Positions 10,720 through 22,120 of a stretch of DNA of 64,000 bases are shown here, piece after piece; position 1 is the stretch's first letter; each line of letters begins with the position of its first letter. Origin of the DNA: Onthophagus taurus (taxonomy: Eukaryota; Arthropoda; Insecta; Coleoptera; Scarabaeidae); the NCBI RefSeq assembly GCF_036711975.1, contig NC_091967.1, positions 29,241,501 through 29,305,500 of the forward strand. The letters are read 5' to 3'. Position numbers and translations under genes: made by a program. The notes beneath the pieces were generated by a model that had not been told where the DNA came from, ran no database searches, and was given only the letters and a program-made list of their open reading frames with translations.

Positions 10720-11559
10720 TTATTAAGTTCTTACCTGTGTTACAGTAATATCGATGGCTATGATTGGTCAAAGCCGGTGTAAGTGTACTTACAATGCACT
10801 AACTCGTAAGCCACGTACCTGCTTAAGTGACCTTTTTACTGAAAAGAAGTTAAAAAGGAATTCCCTGTACATTTATTAACATCAAAAATAAGTTTTTGAA
10901 TATCACTATTTCTTTATTAACTTCGCGCTTCTAAATGAAGACGTCGTTACCTCGCCAAATATTAATATATATATATTATATATTTAATTAAATATAACTA
11001 TATTTGTAATTTATAATTTATATTATATATAAATATAATAACTTATTTATACACAATATATTATATACACAAAAATATTAACGAAAATATCGAAGCAGAT
11101 TGATTCTAAAAAGAACCGATAAAATATCCATAAAGCGCGAACTACAGCAAAATATATCAACTAGTGATCTCCGTCCCCAATAGAATAGTTTAAGCACATT
11201 TATAAGTTTACTCCTCACCCTTCTGGCAAAATCTAAAAAAAAACAAAGGCGCTCTAAAACAACGCCGAATAAGTCGGCAACTATTTTCCCGGAATGCACT
11301 TATAATGCAAAAAATATGGACATATTTTTTCCTTAATACCTGCGCCTTTTGTAACTGCACGTGGCGGAGTTCTTACCCTTTGTCAGTAACGACTAAAAGC
11401 TCATAAAACTACAAAATGCCTTTCTTAACAAAATTTATTTTTTCCATGAAATATTAAGAGTTTCGCAGTTTTCATAATCTATTAAAATCGCTAAAGGCAC
11501 CTGCTATCTGGTCTACATACGTGTACAATTTAATAACAAATTTTTTTCTCTGAAGCCGT
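10720..11559. other. Transposon interior without recognisable gene
   Basis: AT-rich (especially 10960-11060). The minus ORF 11078-11299 has 73 codons and resembles nothing I know. No transposase motif is seen. Confidence 0.5.
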
Positions 11560-14500
11560 TAAGGGTTACGGTGTCTTGACGGTCGATTTAAATCGCTAAA
11601 GGCATCCTCTAAATCATCCTAAAATTTCATCAATTTTGGAGGTGCCCAACGGGGTCAAATTCACCCCCAAAGTCCGCGCCGCGCTGTATACCTATAGTGT
11701 CTAATAACAGATTTTTTTTCTCGGAAACCGTAATACATTACGGTGTTTGGATGGTTGATTTCAATCGCTAAAGGCATCCTCTAAATCATCCTAAAATTTC
11801 ATCAATTTTGGAGGTGCCCAACGGGGTCAAATTCACCCCCAAAGTCCGCGCCGCGCTGTATACCTATAGTGTCTAATAACAATTTTTTTTTCTCGGAAAC
11901 CGTTATACCTTACGGTGTTTGGATGGTCGATTTAAATCGCTAAAGGCATCCTCTAAATCATCCTAAAATTTCGTCAATTTTGGAGGTGCCCAACGGGGTC
12001 AAATTCACCCCCAAAGTCCGCGCCGCGCTGTATACCTATAGTGTCTAATAACAGATTTTTTTTCTCGGAAACCGTAATACATTACGGTGTTTGGATGGTT
12101 GATTTCAATCGCTAAAGGCATCCTCTAAATCATCCTAAAATTTCGTCAATTTTGGAGGTGCCCAACGGGGTCAAATTCACCCCCAAAGTCCGCGCCGCGC
12201 TGTATACCTATAGTGTCTAATAACAGATTTTTTTTCTCGGAAACCGTAATACATTACGGTGTTTGGATGGTTGATTTCAATCGCTAAAGGCATCCTCTAA
12301 ATCATCCTAAAATTTCGTCAATTTTGGAGGTGCCCAACGGGGTCAAATTCACCCCCAAAGTCCGCGCCGCGCTGTATACCTATAGTGTCTAATAACACAT
12401 TTTTTTTCTCGGAAACCGTAATACATTACGGTGTTTGGATGGTTGATTTCAATCGCTAAAGGCATCCTCTAAATCATCCTAAAATTTCGTCAATTTTGGA
12501 GGTGCCCAACGGGGTCAAATTCACCCCCAAAGTCCGCGCCGCGCTGTATACCTATAGTGTCTAATAACAGATTTTTTTTCTCGGAAACCGTAATACATTA
12601 CGGTGTTTGGATGGTTGATTTCAATCGCTAAAGGCATCCTCTAAATCATCCTAAAATTTCGTCAATTTTGGAGGTGCCCAACGGGGTCAAATTCACCCCC
12701 AAAGTCCGCGCCGCGCTGTATACCTATAGTGTCTAATAACAGATTTTTTTTCTCGGAAACCGTAATACATTACGGTGTTTGGATGGTTGATTTCAATCGC
12801 TAAAGGCATCCTCTAAATCATCCTAAAATTTCGTCAATTTTGGAGGTGCCCAACGGGGTCAAATTCACCCCCAAAGTCCGCGCCGCGCTGTATACCTATA
12901 GTGTCTAATAACAGATTTTTTTTCTCGGAAACCGTAATACATTACGGTGTTTGGATGGTTGATTTCAATCGCTAAAGGCATCCTCTAAATCATCCTAAAA
13001 TTTCGTCAATTTTGGAGGTGCCCAACGGGGTCAAATTCACCCCCAAAGTCCGCGCCGCGCTGTATACCTATAGTGTCTAATAACACATTTTTTTTCTCGG
13101 AAACCGTAATACATTACGGTGTTTGGATGGTTGATTTCAATCGCTAAAGGCATCCTCTAAATCATCCTAAAATTTCGTCAATTTTGGAGGTGCCCAACGG
13201 GGTCAAATTCACCCCCAAAGTCCGCGCCGCGCTGTATACCTATAGTGTCTAATAACAGATTTTTTTTCTCGGAAACCGTAATACATTACGGTGTTTGGAT
13301 GGTTGATTTCAATCGCTAAAGGCATCCTCTAAATCATCCTAAAATTTCATCAATTTTGGAGGTGCCCAACGGGGTCAAATTCACCCCCAAAGTCCGCGCC
13401 GCGCTGTATACCTATAGTGTCTAATAACAATTTTTTTTTCTCGGAAACCGTTATACCTTACGGTGTTTGGATGGTCGATTTAAATCGCTAAAGGCATCCT
13501 CTAAATCATCCTAAAATTTCGTCAATTTTGGAGGTGCCCAACGGGGTCAAATTCACCCCCAAAGTCCGCGCCGCGCTGTATACCTATAGTGTCTAATAAC
13601 AGATTTTTTTTCTCGGAAACCGTAATACATTACGGTGTTTGGATGGTTTATTTCAATCGCTAAAGGCATCCTCTAAATCATCCTAAAATTTCATCAATTT
13701 TGGAGGTGCCCAACGGGGTCAAATTCACCCCCAAAGTCCGCGCCGCGCTGTATACCTGTAGTGTCTAATAACAATTTTTTTTTCTCGGAAACCGTTATAC
13801 CTTACGGTGTTTGGATGGTCGATTTAAATCGCTAAAGGCATCCTCTAAATCATCCTAAAATTTCGTCAATTTTGGAGGTGCCCAACGGGGTCAAATTCAC
13901 CCCCAAAGTCCGCGCCGCGCTGTATACCTATAGTGTCTAATAACAATTTTTTTTTCTCGGAAACCGGTATACCTTACGGTGTTTGGATGGTCGATTTAAA
14001 TCGCTAAAGGCATCCTCTAAATCATCCTAAAATTTCGTCAATTTTGGAGGTGCCCAACGGGGTCAAATTCACCCCCAAAGTCCGCGCCGCGCTGTATACC
14101 TATAGTGTCTAATAACAGATTTTTTTTCTCGGAAACCGTAATACATTACGGTGTTTGGATGGTTGATTTCAATCGCTAAAGGCATCCTCTAAATCATCCT
14201 AAAATTTCGTCAATTTTGGAGGTGCCCAACGGGGTCAAATTCACCCCCAAAGTCCGCGCCGCGCTGTATACCTATAGTGTCTAATAACACATTTTTTTTC
14301 TCGGAAACCGTAATACATTACGGTGTTTGGATGGTTGATTTCAATCGCTAAAGGCATCCTCTAAATCATCCTAAAAGTTCGTCAATTTTGGAGGTGCCCA
14401 ACGGGGTCAAATTCACCCCCAAAGTCCGCGCCGCGCTGTATACCTATAGTGTCTAATAACAGATTTTTTTTCTCGGAAACCGTAATACATTACGGTGTTT

Positions 14501-14760
14501 GGATGGTTGATTTCAATCGCTAAAGGCATCCTCTAAATCATCCTAAAATTTCATCAATTTTGGAGGTGCCCAACGGGGTCAAATTCACCCCCAAAGTCCG
14601 CGCCGCGCTGTATACCTATAGTGTCTAATAACAATTTTTTTTTCTCGGAAACCGTTATACCTTACGGTGTTTGGATGGTCGATTTAAATCGCTAAAGGCA
14701 TCCTCTAAATCATCCTAAAATTTCATCAATTTTGGAGGTGCCCAACGGGGTCAAATTCAC
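11560..14760 (+). repeat. 172-bp minisatellite, right array (about 18 units)
   Basis: Same unit as the left array but in inverted orientation. Two subtypes alternate unevenly: one with CCGTAATACATTACGG and TTGATTTCAATCG, the other with CCGTTATACCTTACGG and TCGATTTAAATCG (units near 11898, 13446, 13790, 13962 and 14651). Units are otherwise almost identical. Both outer units are diverged. Confidence 0.95.
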
Positions 14761-15092
14761 CCCTAAAGTCCCATCCGCGGTTTATAAGAATGATTTTTTT
14801 TCTCGAAAACCGTTAGGGCTTACGGTGTTTTGAAAATTGATAAAAATACTTAGAAGTGTGTTCTATTATGTGGTAGAATTTGGTTTAATTCGAAGGTGCC
14901 CATCAGGGCGAAAACATCCCTTTTTCGGGGGTGGGGGTTGAAACAAATTTTTTTTACCAAATGGGGGTGGTAAGCTGTTCTTGAGGGTAAGAGTGACCTC
15001 TGTGTGAAATTTGGTTACCCAAATCGTATTAGTTACGGAATTATTAATGTTTTAAGTTTATTGCTGGGATTTATGGATAACTTCACACCAGT
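14735..15092 (-). repeat. Right terminal inverted repeat
   Basis: Reverse complement of 8674-9050, ending CTTCACACCAGT at 15092. Confidence 0.9.
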
Positions 15093-15101
15093 AAAGCTTT
15101 C
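15093..15101. repeat. 9-bp target-site duplication, right copy
   Basis: AAAGCTTTC, same as 8665-8673. Confidence 0.85.
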
Positions 15102-17156
15102 GTCGTTACCGGCGTAAAGGAAATCATCCATTAACGCGATTCGGTGATTCAGCCATAGTTGACTTAATTCTAACGCGGCATTATCTACAGCAACCAAACA
15201 AATAAGAGCAAATAGGCGCCTAAGACGTTTCGGAGGAGCGTTATTCGCCGGTTCGATCACGCAGCGATCGTATTCATCGACGCGTTCCAAAAGTCCCATT
15301 CTCCGGCAGGCTTCTTGAAATGTTTCGCATACCGTTTCGTTGACGGTTCTCAACGCTTCAAACGATGTGGAACCCGCTACGTGCGCCAATAGCATTCGAA
15401 GATAAATTTTTTCCATGTCCGTGGGACTCCAACTGCCGTCGCGATCCTCCCACACGTAGTGTTCGGGTATCTCCGGATATTTAAGGTCCCTCGCGTCCGG
15501 ATCGATCTGGTTCAAACGAAAATATGCCATTAACTTTGTGGGTTTTCTAAGGGCCGCTTCAGAATCGGCATTTTCAGCATCGTCGTCTACGATGAACGTT
15601 TGTTCGTTTGGCATGTGTACGGGCAAGTACAACGACGCTGTGGGATTTGTCATTTAATTTATACTCAAACTAACGCCAAACCGCTTCCATCGAACTAACA
15701 TAGCGACATTCTAAATATCGATCGATTTCATTCCATTCCAAGATGTTCCTTTCGTTGCGCGATTCTATTGTAATACAATCCGGTCCTTTATGCACGTACT
15801 TATGCAAATATTTTACAGAGGCCAACGATCCGCATATCTCGAAGTTTATGTGGCACTTATATTTCATCGCAGCGTACCTGCTGTAAGGAGCGACGCTTCT
15901 ATTATCGATTACCACATCTCCCATTTGGATCGATCGACCGTCGTACGGTCTCTTGTATTGCGGCTGTTCTATATGACCCACGTGCAATATCGTTTCTTCG
16001 CAAAAATCCTTCGGATATCTCTTCGTGTATATAACACTCGGCGACTATTCGATGTAATCCGGGCTCTTCCTTTTCGTACGGCAAACGGGAAGATATTAAT
16101 TTATCTATACTTTCGACATCTTCAAATTTATCTTCGAGCCTCATCGCAACTAAAATGTGGGCGTGCGGTAAACCACGTTTTTGAAATTCGATTGTGTACG
16201 ATGTAGTCGATGAATTCGTTTAATTTCGTTTTAAACACCCTCGCAACCAAGTCCGGGCGGTGCTCGTACTTTTGGGCGTATTCAAGATTGTTTTGAATTT
16301 CATCCCATTTCGGATTACACGTTATTGTAATAAAGAGATCGGGCTTCCCGTGTCTGGCTACCATAGCTAACGCTTCCAAGTATTTTCGATTCTTGTATCT
16401 TATAGATCCCGTATGCGATGTGGGTAACACCCATATTTTGCCAATTGTGGTATCTGTACCTCTAAATTGGTCTTCCAAACGTCGTCGAACTACATCGGCC
16501 GACAAGAGCCTAAATCTTTCTTGATTTTGCTTCAAATACCATAATTCGCTTGCTTCAGCTCTGACCCACGCGTCAACGATATATTGTTAATTGAAACAGT
16601 TTTCCCGAATTATGTAAAATTGAAAATTCTTCCCGACACAGCAATATATACTTGTCAAACTCCCTTATGGTAACGTTCTTCGCCGTATTCAGTTGATGCC
16701 GCAGCGTTACGTCGCAACCGTCCCGCTATGGCAAAATCTGCTTGCTCGCGGCTCCTCTGAGAGATCACACACGATACGTACGATCATCACGTACGGTCTC
16801 CGTGATTCCGCTTTTGTTTGCTGGCCCGGCTGAGAAATTTTGCATTCCTCTATCTCGCCCTCTCCTAAACGGGGTATTACCACGGCCGACGACGGTCCCG
16901 GCACAGGTTCCATCGTTGTTACAGTAGCTTCTTCCGCCCGTGCACGGCCCTCAGGATTTACCGGTACGTTCACCTGTAACCGCTCCAAAACGACAACGGG
17001 TCGCCGTAACGCCGTTTCGCTTTTTGGCGATAAAATTTCTCTATTCGCCGTATTAATATATCTCTGCGACCTCCTCGTCGCCTGCAAACTATATTTTCCA
17101 CTACTCGACAATTTAGCTTTCGACCGAACCATTTTATCATGATTTTTATTTACCAC
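15093..17156 (-). pseudogene. Helitron protein, N-terminal and Rep (HUH) part, frameshifted
   Basis: The Rep domain nicks and joins DNA in rolling-circle transposition. Minus-strand pieces run 17156-16707 (basic leader, not recognised), 16535-16128 (LEALAMVARHGKPDLFITIT, the Helitron_like_N region), 16144-15902, 15987-15670 (INFEICGSLASVKYLHKYVHKG) and 15653-15093 (region before the helicase). Near 16180-16150 the HUH motif GLPHAHILVAM is readable, but in a different frame from the sequence before it, so at least one frameshift sits next to the active site. Further frame changes occur near 15990 and 15660. Order and orientation fit the helicase piece at 8673-8191. Confidence 0.85.
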
Positions 17157-17530
17157 TATTTAATTTAATGTTTATTAATAATAAAAAAAATTACCTACAT
17201 TTAAATATAAAACTTATAAAAACCTAAAAACCGAGTTAAAATTGTAATACAAAATGAAATAAACGAATATTATTAAAAAAGATTAACAATTAATGTTTTT
17301 AGACTTAAACGAAAAAAAAATCGAAAGTTAAAATAAAACGCAAAAATTAATTAAATTATTAGAAATTAAATATAAGAAATCAAAAACTTATTCTTTACAA
17401 TAAGAAAGATAAAAAAATTAAATAAATTATTCCACTTACCCAATCAATAGAATAAACCTTTATGGAAAAGTTGATACCGCTACACCGCTAAAACACTTAA
17501 GAACTAAAAAAAAAACCATAAACATACAAA
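17157..17530. other. AT-rich, no gene seen
   Basis: Homopolymer-rich stretch upstream of the Helitron frame; possibly its 5' non-coding part, without a recognisable TC terminus. Confidence 0.5.
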
Positions 17531-18128
17531 TTAATTATAATAATAATAATAATAGGACTTTATTTCCCACAGGTACCACCCAGTTACAGAAAAAAAAAAT
17601 TATAACATCACAATATTTAAATTAACTAAATGAAAAAGATATAGCTATAAGCAAAAATACAAAGTAATATAACCTATTAAACTAATCGTAATCATAACTA
17701 CTGAAACAATCTACTGCATGCCGAAATGATCCAAAGTTACCGCAACCACCGTGTTCAAGGAATCAAAAAACATTAACGAGACAGGAGATTTTTGTAAAGT
17801 GTTACTATTATTACGGCAATTATAGAACGTGAGGGGACAGCGTGCGTTGAGACGCGGTACAAGAAAGGATAACCTTTCCAACAACCAGCCGCAATCAATA
17901 TCATAATGCAACAGTTTATGAATAAATTTAACTATGTAAACAACTCTGCGCTGTTGTAGTGAAAGAAAATCAAACCGCGAAAGGAGAAACGCGTAATCTG
18001 CACCCCTAGGCGGGTAAACACGATCCAGTCGAAAGCATAGGTACTTTAAAAATGTTTTTTGTATAGATTCAAGCGCATTCGCGTAAAACTGATAGAATGG
18101 ATACCAAACAATTACTGCATACTCTAAC
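17531..18128 (-). pseudogene. Non-LTR retrotransposon 3' end (RT C-terminal fragment)
   Basis: Read on the minus strand from 18128 the protein has LEYAVIVWYPFYQ, then LQQRRVVYIVKFIHKLLHY, then ERLSFLVPRLNARCPLTFY, the post-RT segment common in non-LTR elements, with a stop near 17711. It ends in an (ATT)n tail at 17538-17552. The element is severely 5'-truncated, and its truncated end abuts a 28S rRNA piece, so it may have landed in rDNA or have been joined to it by rearrangement. Confidence 0.7.
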
Positions 18129-18408
18129 CGCGCTTTCGCAGTCCCTATGCGTACTGAACATCGGGATCAGCTTTTGCCCTTTTGCTCTACCGAAAGCGGA
18201 CGACGCACGCGTTCCGCCTCACCGAGTAAGTAAAGAAACGATGAAAGTAGTGGTATTTCAACATCGACAAAGTCTCCCACTTATGCTACACCTCTCATAT
18301 CTCCTTACATTGCCAGACTAGAGTCAAGCACAACAGGGTCTTCTTTCCCCGCTAATTTTTCCAAGCCCGTTCCCTTGGCAGTGGTTTCGCTAGATAGTAG
18401 GTAGGGAC
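18129..18408 (-). rRNA. 28S rRNA fragment downstream of the R1 site
   Basis: Read on the minus strand it starts with the R1 target (TGTCCCTACCTACTATCTAG) and continues with AAGGGAACGGGCTTGG, GGGGAAAGAAGACCC, ACTCTAGTCTGGCA, the CGGTGAGGCGGAACGCGTGC block and GAGCAAAAGGGCAAAAGC. This is the well-conserved 28S region just 3' of R1 insertions. Small deletions and changes mark it as a non-functional copy. The R1-like element sits immediately 5' of it. Confidence 0.9.
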
Positions 18409-18420
18409 ACACACACACAC

Positions 18421-19190
18421 AACACAGACTCAACACAACATGCGGTACCAGGGCATAGCCCATAGCCGCTTCAATCTCTCCTCTCATATATACTCGCCCA
18501 CTTTGCCTTCTCCCCGAAGGGAGAAGTTACCATCCCTGCCACGTGGAGGCGGGGCCCCACGCACCAGGAAACCACTTCCGACTCACCTGAGCTACACTGA
18601 CTAAGACCAACGCAGGACAACATTTAATTCACACCTTCCCGCCACCCAGGACGACTCGCCACCGCACCGACGACCACCCCCGCGGCATCCAGTCCAGGCC
18701 ACGACCAAACCCCCGGCACGACCCCTCGAACCCTCCCCCGAGGGCACACACCTACCCTCCACGCAGCCGCGCGGTGCCCGAAGGCCCTCCCTCTGCCATC
18801 TCAGCCCCGCTCAGCGTTTATAGCTACCAGAAGCCTTGACGACAGTAGGGGCAGACTTACGCTTCTGTTCGGCAGTCCCTCAGGAGACGGACACAAGTAA
18901 CCGTTGCCAAGGCGGTACCGCACCCAGACCTTCCTCCGCGGTGACCAACCCCCGGCACACCAGGAGAGCCATCCTCCACATTCACACGCTCTCTCAACTC
19001 TCATCAACTCCACCCAACATAGAAAATTAAAACCAATACCTTGTGGTCATCAGAATTGTCTCGGAGCCGTCACATCATTAAGAAGAGAATTTGTCATTTC
19101 TAGTTGCAGAATCACAACTGGAACGACTCACCCGAAGGCGAGACATATGCAACCCACTCAACTAACTTTCTTTCTTTCTGTTTTAGGTCC
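18421..19190 (-). other. R1-like 3' region
   Basis: GC-rich (notably 18650-18800) and without a clear open frame, between the C-terminal coding part and the 28S junction. This length and composition are usual for R1 3' UTRs. Confidence 0.45.
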
Positions 19191-19367
19191 CATTTAGGGA
19201 CCATTCATTTAGGAACCAGCCCGCCATCATCTCGGAATCTCCCGAAGGGAACATTTCCAACGCACATCGGATAAACAAATAAGGTAAAATATCACAGATA
19301 ATTATCACTCCTATAATAATATAAATAATATATGTTTTGTCGTCATTACCTTTTTCAAACGTATTTC

Positions 19368-19815
19368 CTACCATATACGCAGACCTTGCGTTGCTAAATA
19401 TCGGGACCTTAGTTCTCCATACAAAGGACAGGCGCCCAGCATGTGCTCGACCGACTCCACCTCTCCACAGGAACACCGATCCGACTCCTCTAATCCCAGT
19501 CTGCGGAGGTTTTCTCTGATCGGACCGTGCCCAGTCAACGCGAAGCCGACGTGCAAACCAATCCGCATCCACGATGGCTACCTATCCTTAACCTTAGGAA
19601 CAAAACGGTAAGTGACTACCCCTTTCACTACTGTCCCATCTAATTTGCCATACGGCCATTACTTTACCTTTTATGTACCTTTTTATTTCAGATTTCTTAG
19701 ATCCCTCGGTATCACAACTTATATCTACTATTACCTTGTTAACGCCTTTCTTTTTCAGGAATCCAACATATCTTCCAGCAGCCACCAAATGCAACGGAGG
19801 ACAACCACCTAACAC
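19368..19815 (-). pseudogene. R1-like ORF2 C-terminal domain with zinc knuckle
   Basis: Frames 19815-19594 and 19568-19368 continue the RT protein. They carry PPLHLVAAGRY and then the knuckle CSCGEVESVEHMLGACPLY, a CCHC-type pattern found at the end of R1-clade ORF2. The two parts lie in different frames with stops between them, so the region is broken. Confidence 0.7.
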
Positions 19816-20610
19816 CTACAGCGACTCCGTAGAAGACGTCCTGCACACTGGCATCATCGCTACCAACATACTTCTCTGGATGGAGGCGAGTTTTCTCCGT
19901 AGGTGGGAGTTCTCCAACCTCTCACCCCACAGTTCCGCACCGTACAGTGCCACGCCCAGAAACAGCCCGGAGTAGATAGTTCGCAGTGACCTTCTTCCCA
20001 ATCCCCATTCCGCTCTCATGATGCCCTTCAATTTCGACACTATCATGACCACCTTCGCCTTGACCTCCACCAGATGCGGACCTCGAAAGTAATCGCGCAC
20101 TACCTCGTATACATTTCGCGAGACCCCGGCCAACCGCTGCCTGAGCAATACACTCGGCCACCATACCGTGTCGAAGGCCGCCGCTATGTCCACGAAGACA
20201 CCCAGGACGTATTTGCTGTCACTGGTCAGCACTACTTCCCGCACTTTGTACAAGGCATCCACGGTGCCTCTCCCCGCACGGAACCCGTATTGCTTCGAGT
20301 TGTGGCCTACATTTTCTCTATAACTCTCGTCAATCTTCATCCACAATAGCCGCTCGAATAGTTTGCCCAACACAGGCAGTAGGGAAATCAACCTGTAGGT
20401 CTTCACATTGTCCACCACCCCTTTTCTCTTTAATAACATAACCGCTTCCGCGGTTTTCCACAGACCAGGGAACTTTCTCTGTTCGAGACATAAGTTATAC
20501 AAGTCCTTAAGCACGCCTGGCCGCAGTTTCCACAAGTAGTATAATAATGAGAGTTCTGGAGCGGATGTTGCTCTCTGTGCATGCGCAGGAAGTGACGTCA
20601 CAGCGCGGGA
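19816..20610 (-). pseudogene. R1-like reverse transcriptase, internally deleted
   Basis: The frame carries PGVLKDLYNLCLEQRKFPGLW, then YRLISLLPVLGKLFERLL, QYGFRAGRGTVDALYKV and the first catalytic motif VFVDIAAAFDTVWW. It then jumps from a PHLVEVKAK segment to LKGIMRAEWGLGRRSLRTIY, so the YADD-containing palm core is missing although the frame stays open. N-terminal residues encoded above about 20560 come from flanking DNA. The lack of the catalytic aspartate pair means no RT activity. Confidence 0.8.
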
Positions 20611-20639
20611 AATTTGGTGGGAAATTTGAAATTCAAAAT

Positions 20640-20860
20640 TCATGTGGCGCCATCTGGTGGTGTGTAGTTAAACTTAAAAAGGGTTGGTTTACCTCATAGC
20701 AGATAGATGGCGCAGCTTAAAATTTACCTGATGAACGATAGATGGCGCTGTCATCTTTTTAAGTTGGGCCGGAAATTACTAACCATCGGGCTAGATAGAT
20801 GGCTCTGTTATATTTTTAAAATTTAAATTTACCTGATGGGAGGCATAGATGGCGTGCGAA
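20640..20860. repeat. Cluster of GATGGCGC-type motifs
   Basis: Five AGATGGC-like words occur in about 220 bases (one inverted near 20645, then near 20706, 20742, 20797 and 20847). The same word lies at the tips of the Polinton TIRs (about 28548 and 44210). Confidence 0.5.
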
Positions 20861-20914
20861 AATTTAAAATCATGGAAAAAAAATTTGGTTGGTAGAAAAA
20901 TATAAACAAAAATT

Positions 20915-21835
20915 ATATGTTAATACATTTATTATTTAATTTTTAAAACAAATTTTATGATACAATTATGGTTTATGAAATTTATATACATACAGATGAA
21001 CATCAGGGTCATCGGTAGGAAATTTGCGCAGGAACTTGGGAATATTCCGGAATATAATAATAACACAATTTAAGACAATTTAATTTTTCCCCCCAATCAA
21101 CCCAATAGAAGTATTAATAAATATTTTAATTACATAATAAATAGTAAAAAAATAATAAAAACCTTAATGTTATGGTGCTTTTTTTTACAAATTCAATTAT
21201 ATGAGCGGGCTTCGGTTTACCAACATCCTTGCGCGCGGTTTACGTTTGACGGATAAATCCAACTCAACTTCGAATAAATTTTTTCTTTCGTTTAAACTCA
21301 CAAAGACCGAAAAAAAGAAAAACACAGAGACGACTACGAGACATTGCCCGCGGTTTACGTTTGACACGTTCGGTTTCTAAAGTAAAACTGATTATGAGTT
21401 ACGCGATACAATGCTTTCCTCGCCGGGGCGGAAGTGTCAACTTACGACAATCGGCGCGGCGCATCACCAAGTAAAGTGCAATGCACCTCGCCGGCGGAAA
21501 TGTGAAGTTACAATCGGCGCGACGCGGCTGCAATAATGCTGAGCAATGGAATAATTGACCTAAATGAAATGCTATATATATATAATTAATATTAAGAAAG
21601 TAAAAAAATAATACAAATTATAAAATTATTTTAATGCATTTTCATTAACAAAAATTATGTACGTGAAAAAAAATACATTTAAATAAAAGAAGGAAAAGGT
21701 TTAAATAATACAATTTAATTTTCCCAATTAACCCAATTTAAATATATTGAAACATTTTAAAATAAAATCTTGAAAGTTAACACACAATTAAATATATACA
21801 AAATTTAACAATCGGTAACATTTAAGTTGTCTATA
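20915..21835. mobile_element. Relic Polinton: terminal-repeat and flanking non-coding part
   Basis: 21240-21815 matches the Polinton left repeat at 28730-29300 closely, and 21040-21215 matches the part of the right repeat at 43865-44130 in inverted orientation. 20915-21010 resembles the reverse complement of 43195-43290. This is a second, degraded Polinton of the same family with segments out of order. Confidence 0.75.
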
Positions 21836-22120
21836 ATGTAAATAATACAAATTAAAAATTAGATTCAATTTAAGCGGATTGATGAATTGAAGGTGAAATA
21901 CAAACAACAGAATGATGAACCTTCGAGCGGGCGCGCTGTGTATAAAATTTATAACATAGGTCCGTATCAATTTTCGAGCGAGCGCGCTCGATTTTATAAC
22001 ATATGCGCCCGCTTATGTTATAAAATCATACATTTTATGACAACGAGTTCGCATTAATAAGAATAAGTGTACTGAAAAACACACATTTTATTTGGTAAAA
22101 ATGCTGAAGGGATTTCTCGT

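Larger units (their letters stand above)
8674..15092. mobile_element. Long-TIR DNA transposon with minisatellite arms (Rehavkus/MULE-like), carrying an SGNH gene
   Basis: The element starts ACTGGTGTGAAG and ends with its reverse complement. It has terminal inverted repeats of about 360 bases that run into inverted arrays of a 172-bp unit (about 5 units left, about 18 right). It is flanked by a perfect 9-bp duplication inside Helitron coding sequence. A 9-bp duplication with long TIRs and subterminal minisatellites is what has been described for Rehavkus elements of the Mutator superfamily; that assignment is inferred, since no transposase is visible. The only recognisable gene inside is the spliced SGNH-like gene at 9893-10644. 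The element is likely non-autonomous. Confidence 0.75.
8191..17156 (-). mobile_element. Helitron remnant, interrupted by a 6.4-kb element
   Basis: Rep-type and helicase coding pieces occur in the right order on the minus strand at 17156-15093 and 8673-8191, separated only by the element at 8674-15092. The two edges carry the same 9 bases and the reading frame resumes across them, so the gap is a later insertion. No Helitron 3' CTRR-hairpin end is recognisable near 8190, so this end is probably truncated. Confidence 0.75.
18409..20610 (-). mobile_element. R1-clade retrotransposon in its 28S site, 5'-truncated
   Basis: The minus strand carries R1-type RT, the post-RT domain with a cysteine/histidine knuckle, a long GC-rich 3' region and then, through a (GT)n stretch at 18420-18407, the 28S sequence exactly at the R1 insertion point. 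The 5' end near 20610 joins unrelated DNA. Placement at the R1 site supports R1 identity beyond protein motifs. Confidence 0.8.

Noticed and set aside
11560-14760. Regular repeats that could suggest a CRISPR array
   Set aside because: The whole 172-base unit repeats without unique spacers, and the setting is a eukaryotic transposon; it is a minisatellite.
18097-18321. Plus-strand ORF of 74 codons
   Set aside because: It lies in the complement of a 28S fragment.
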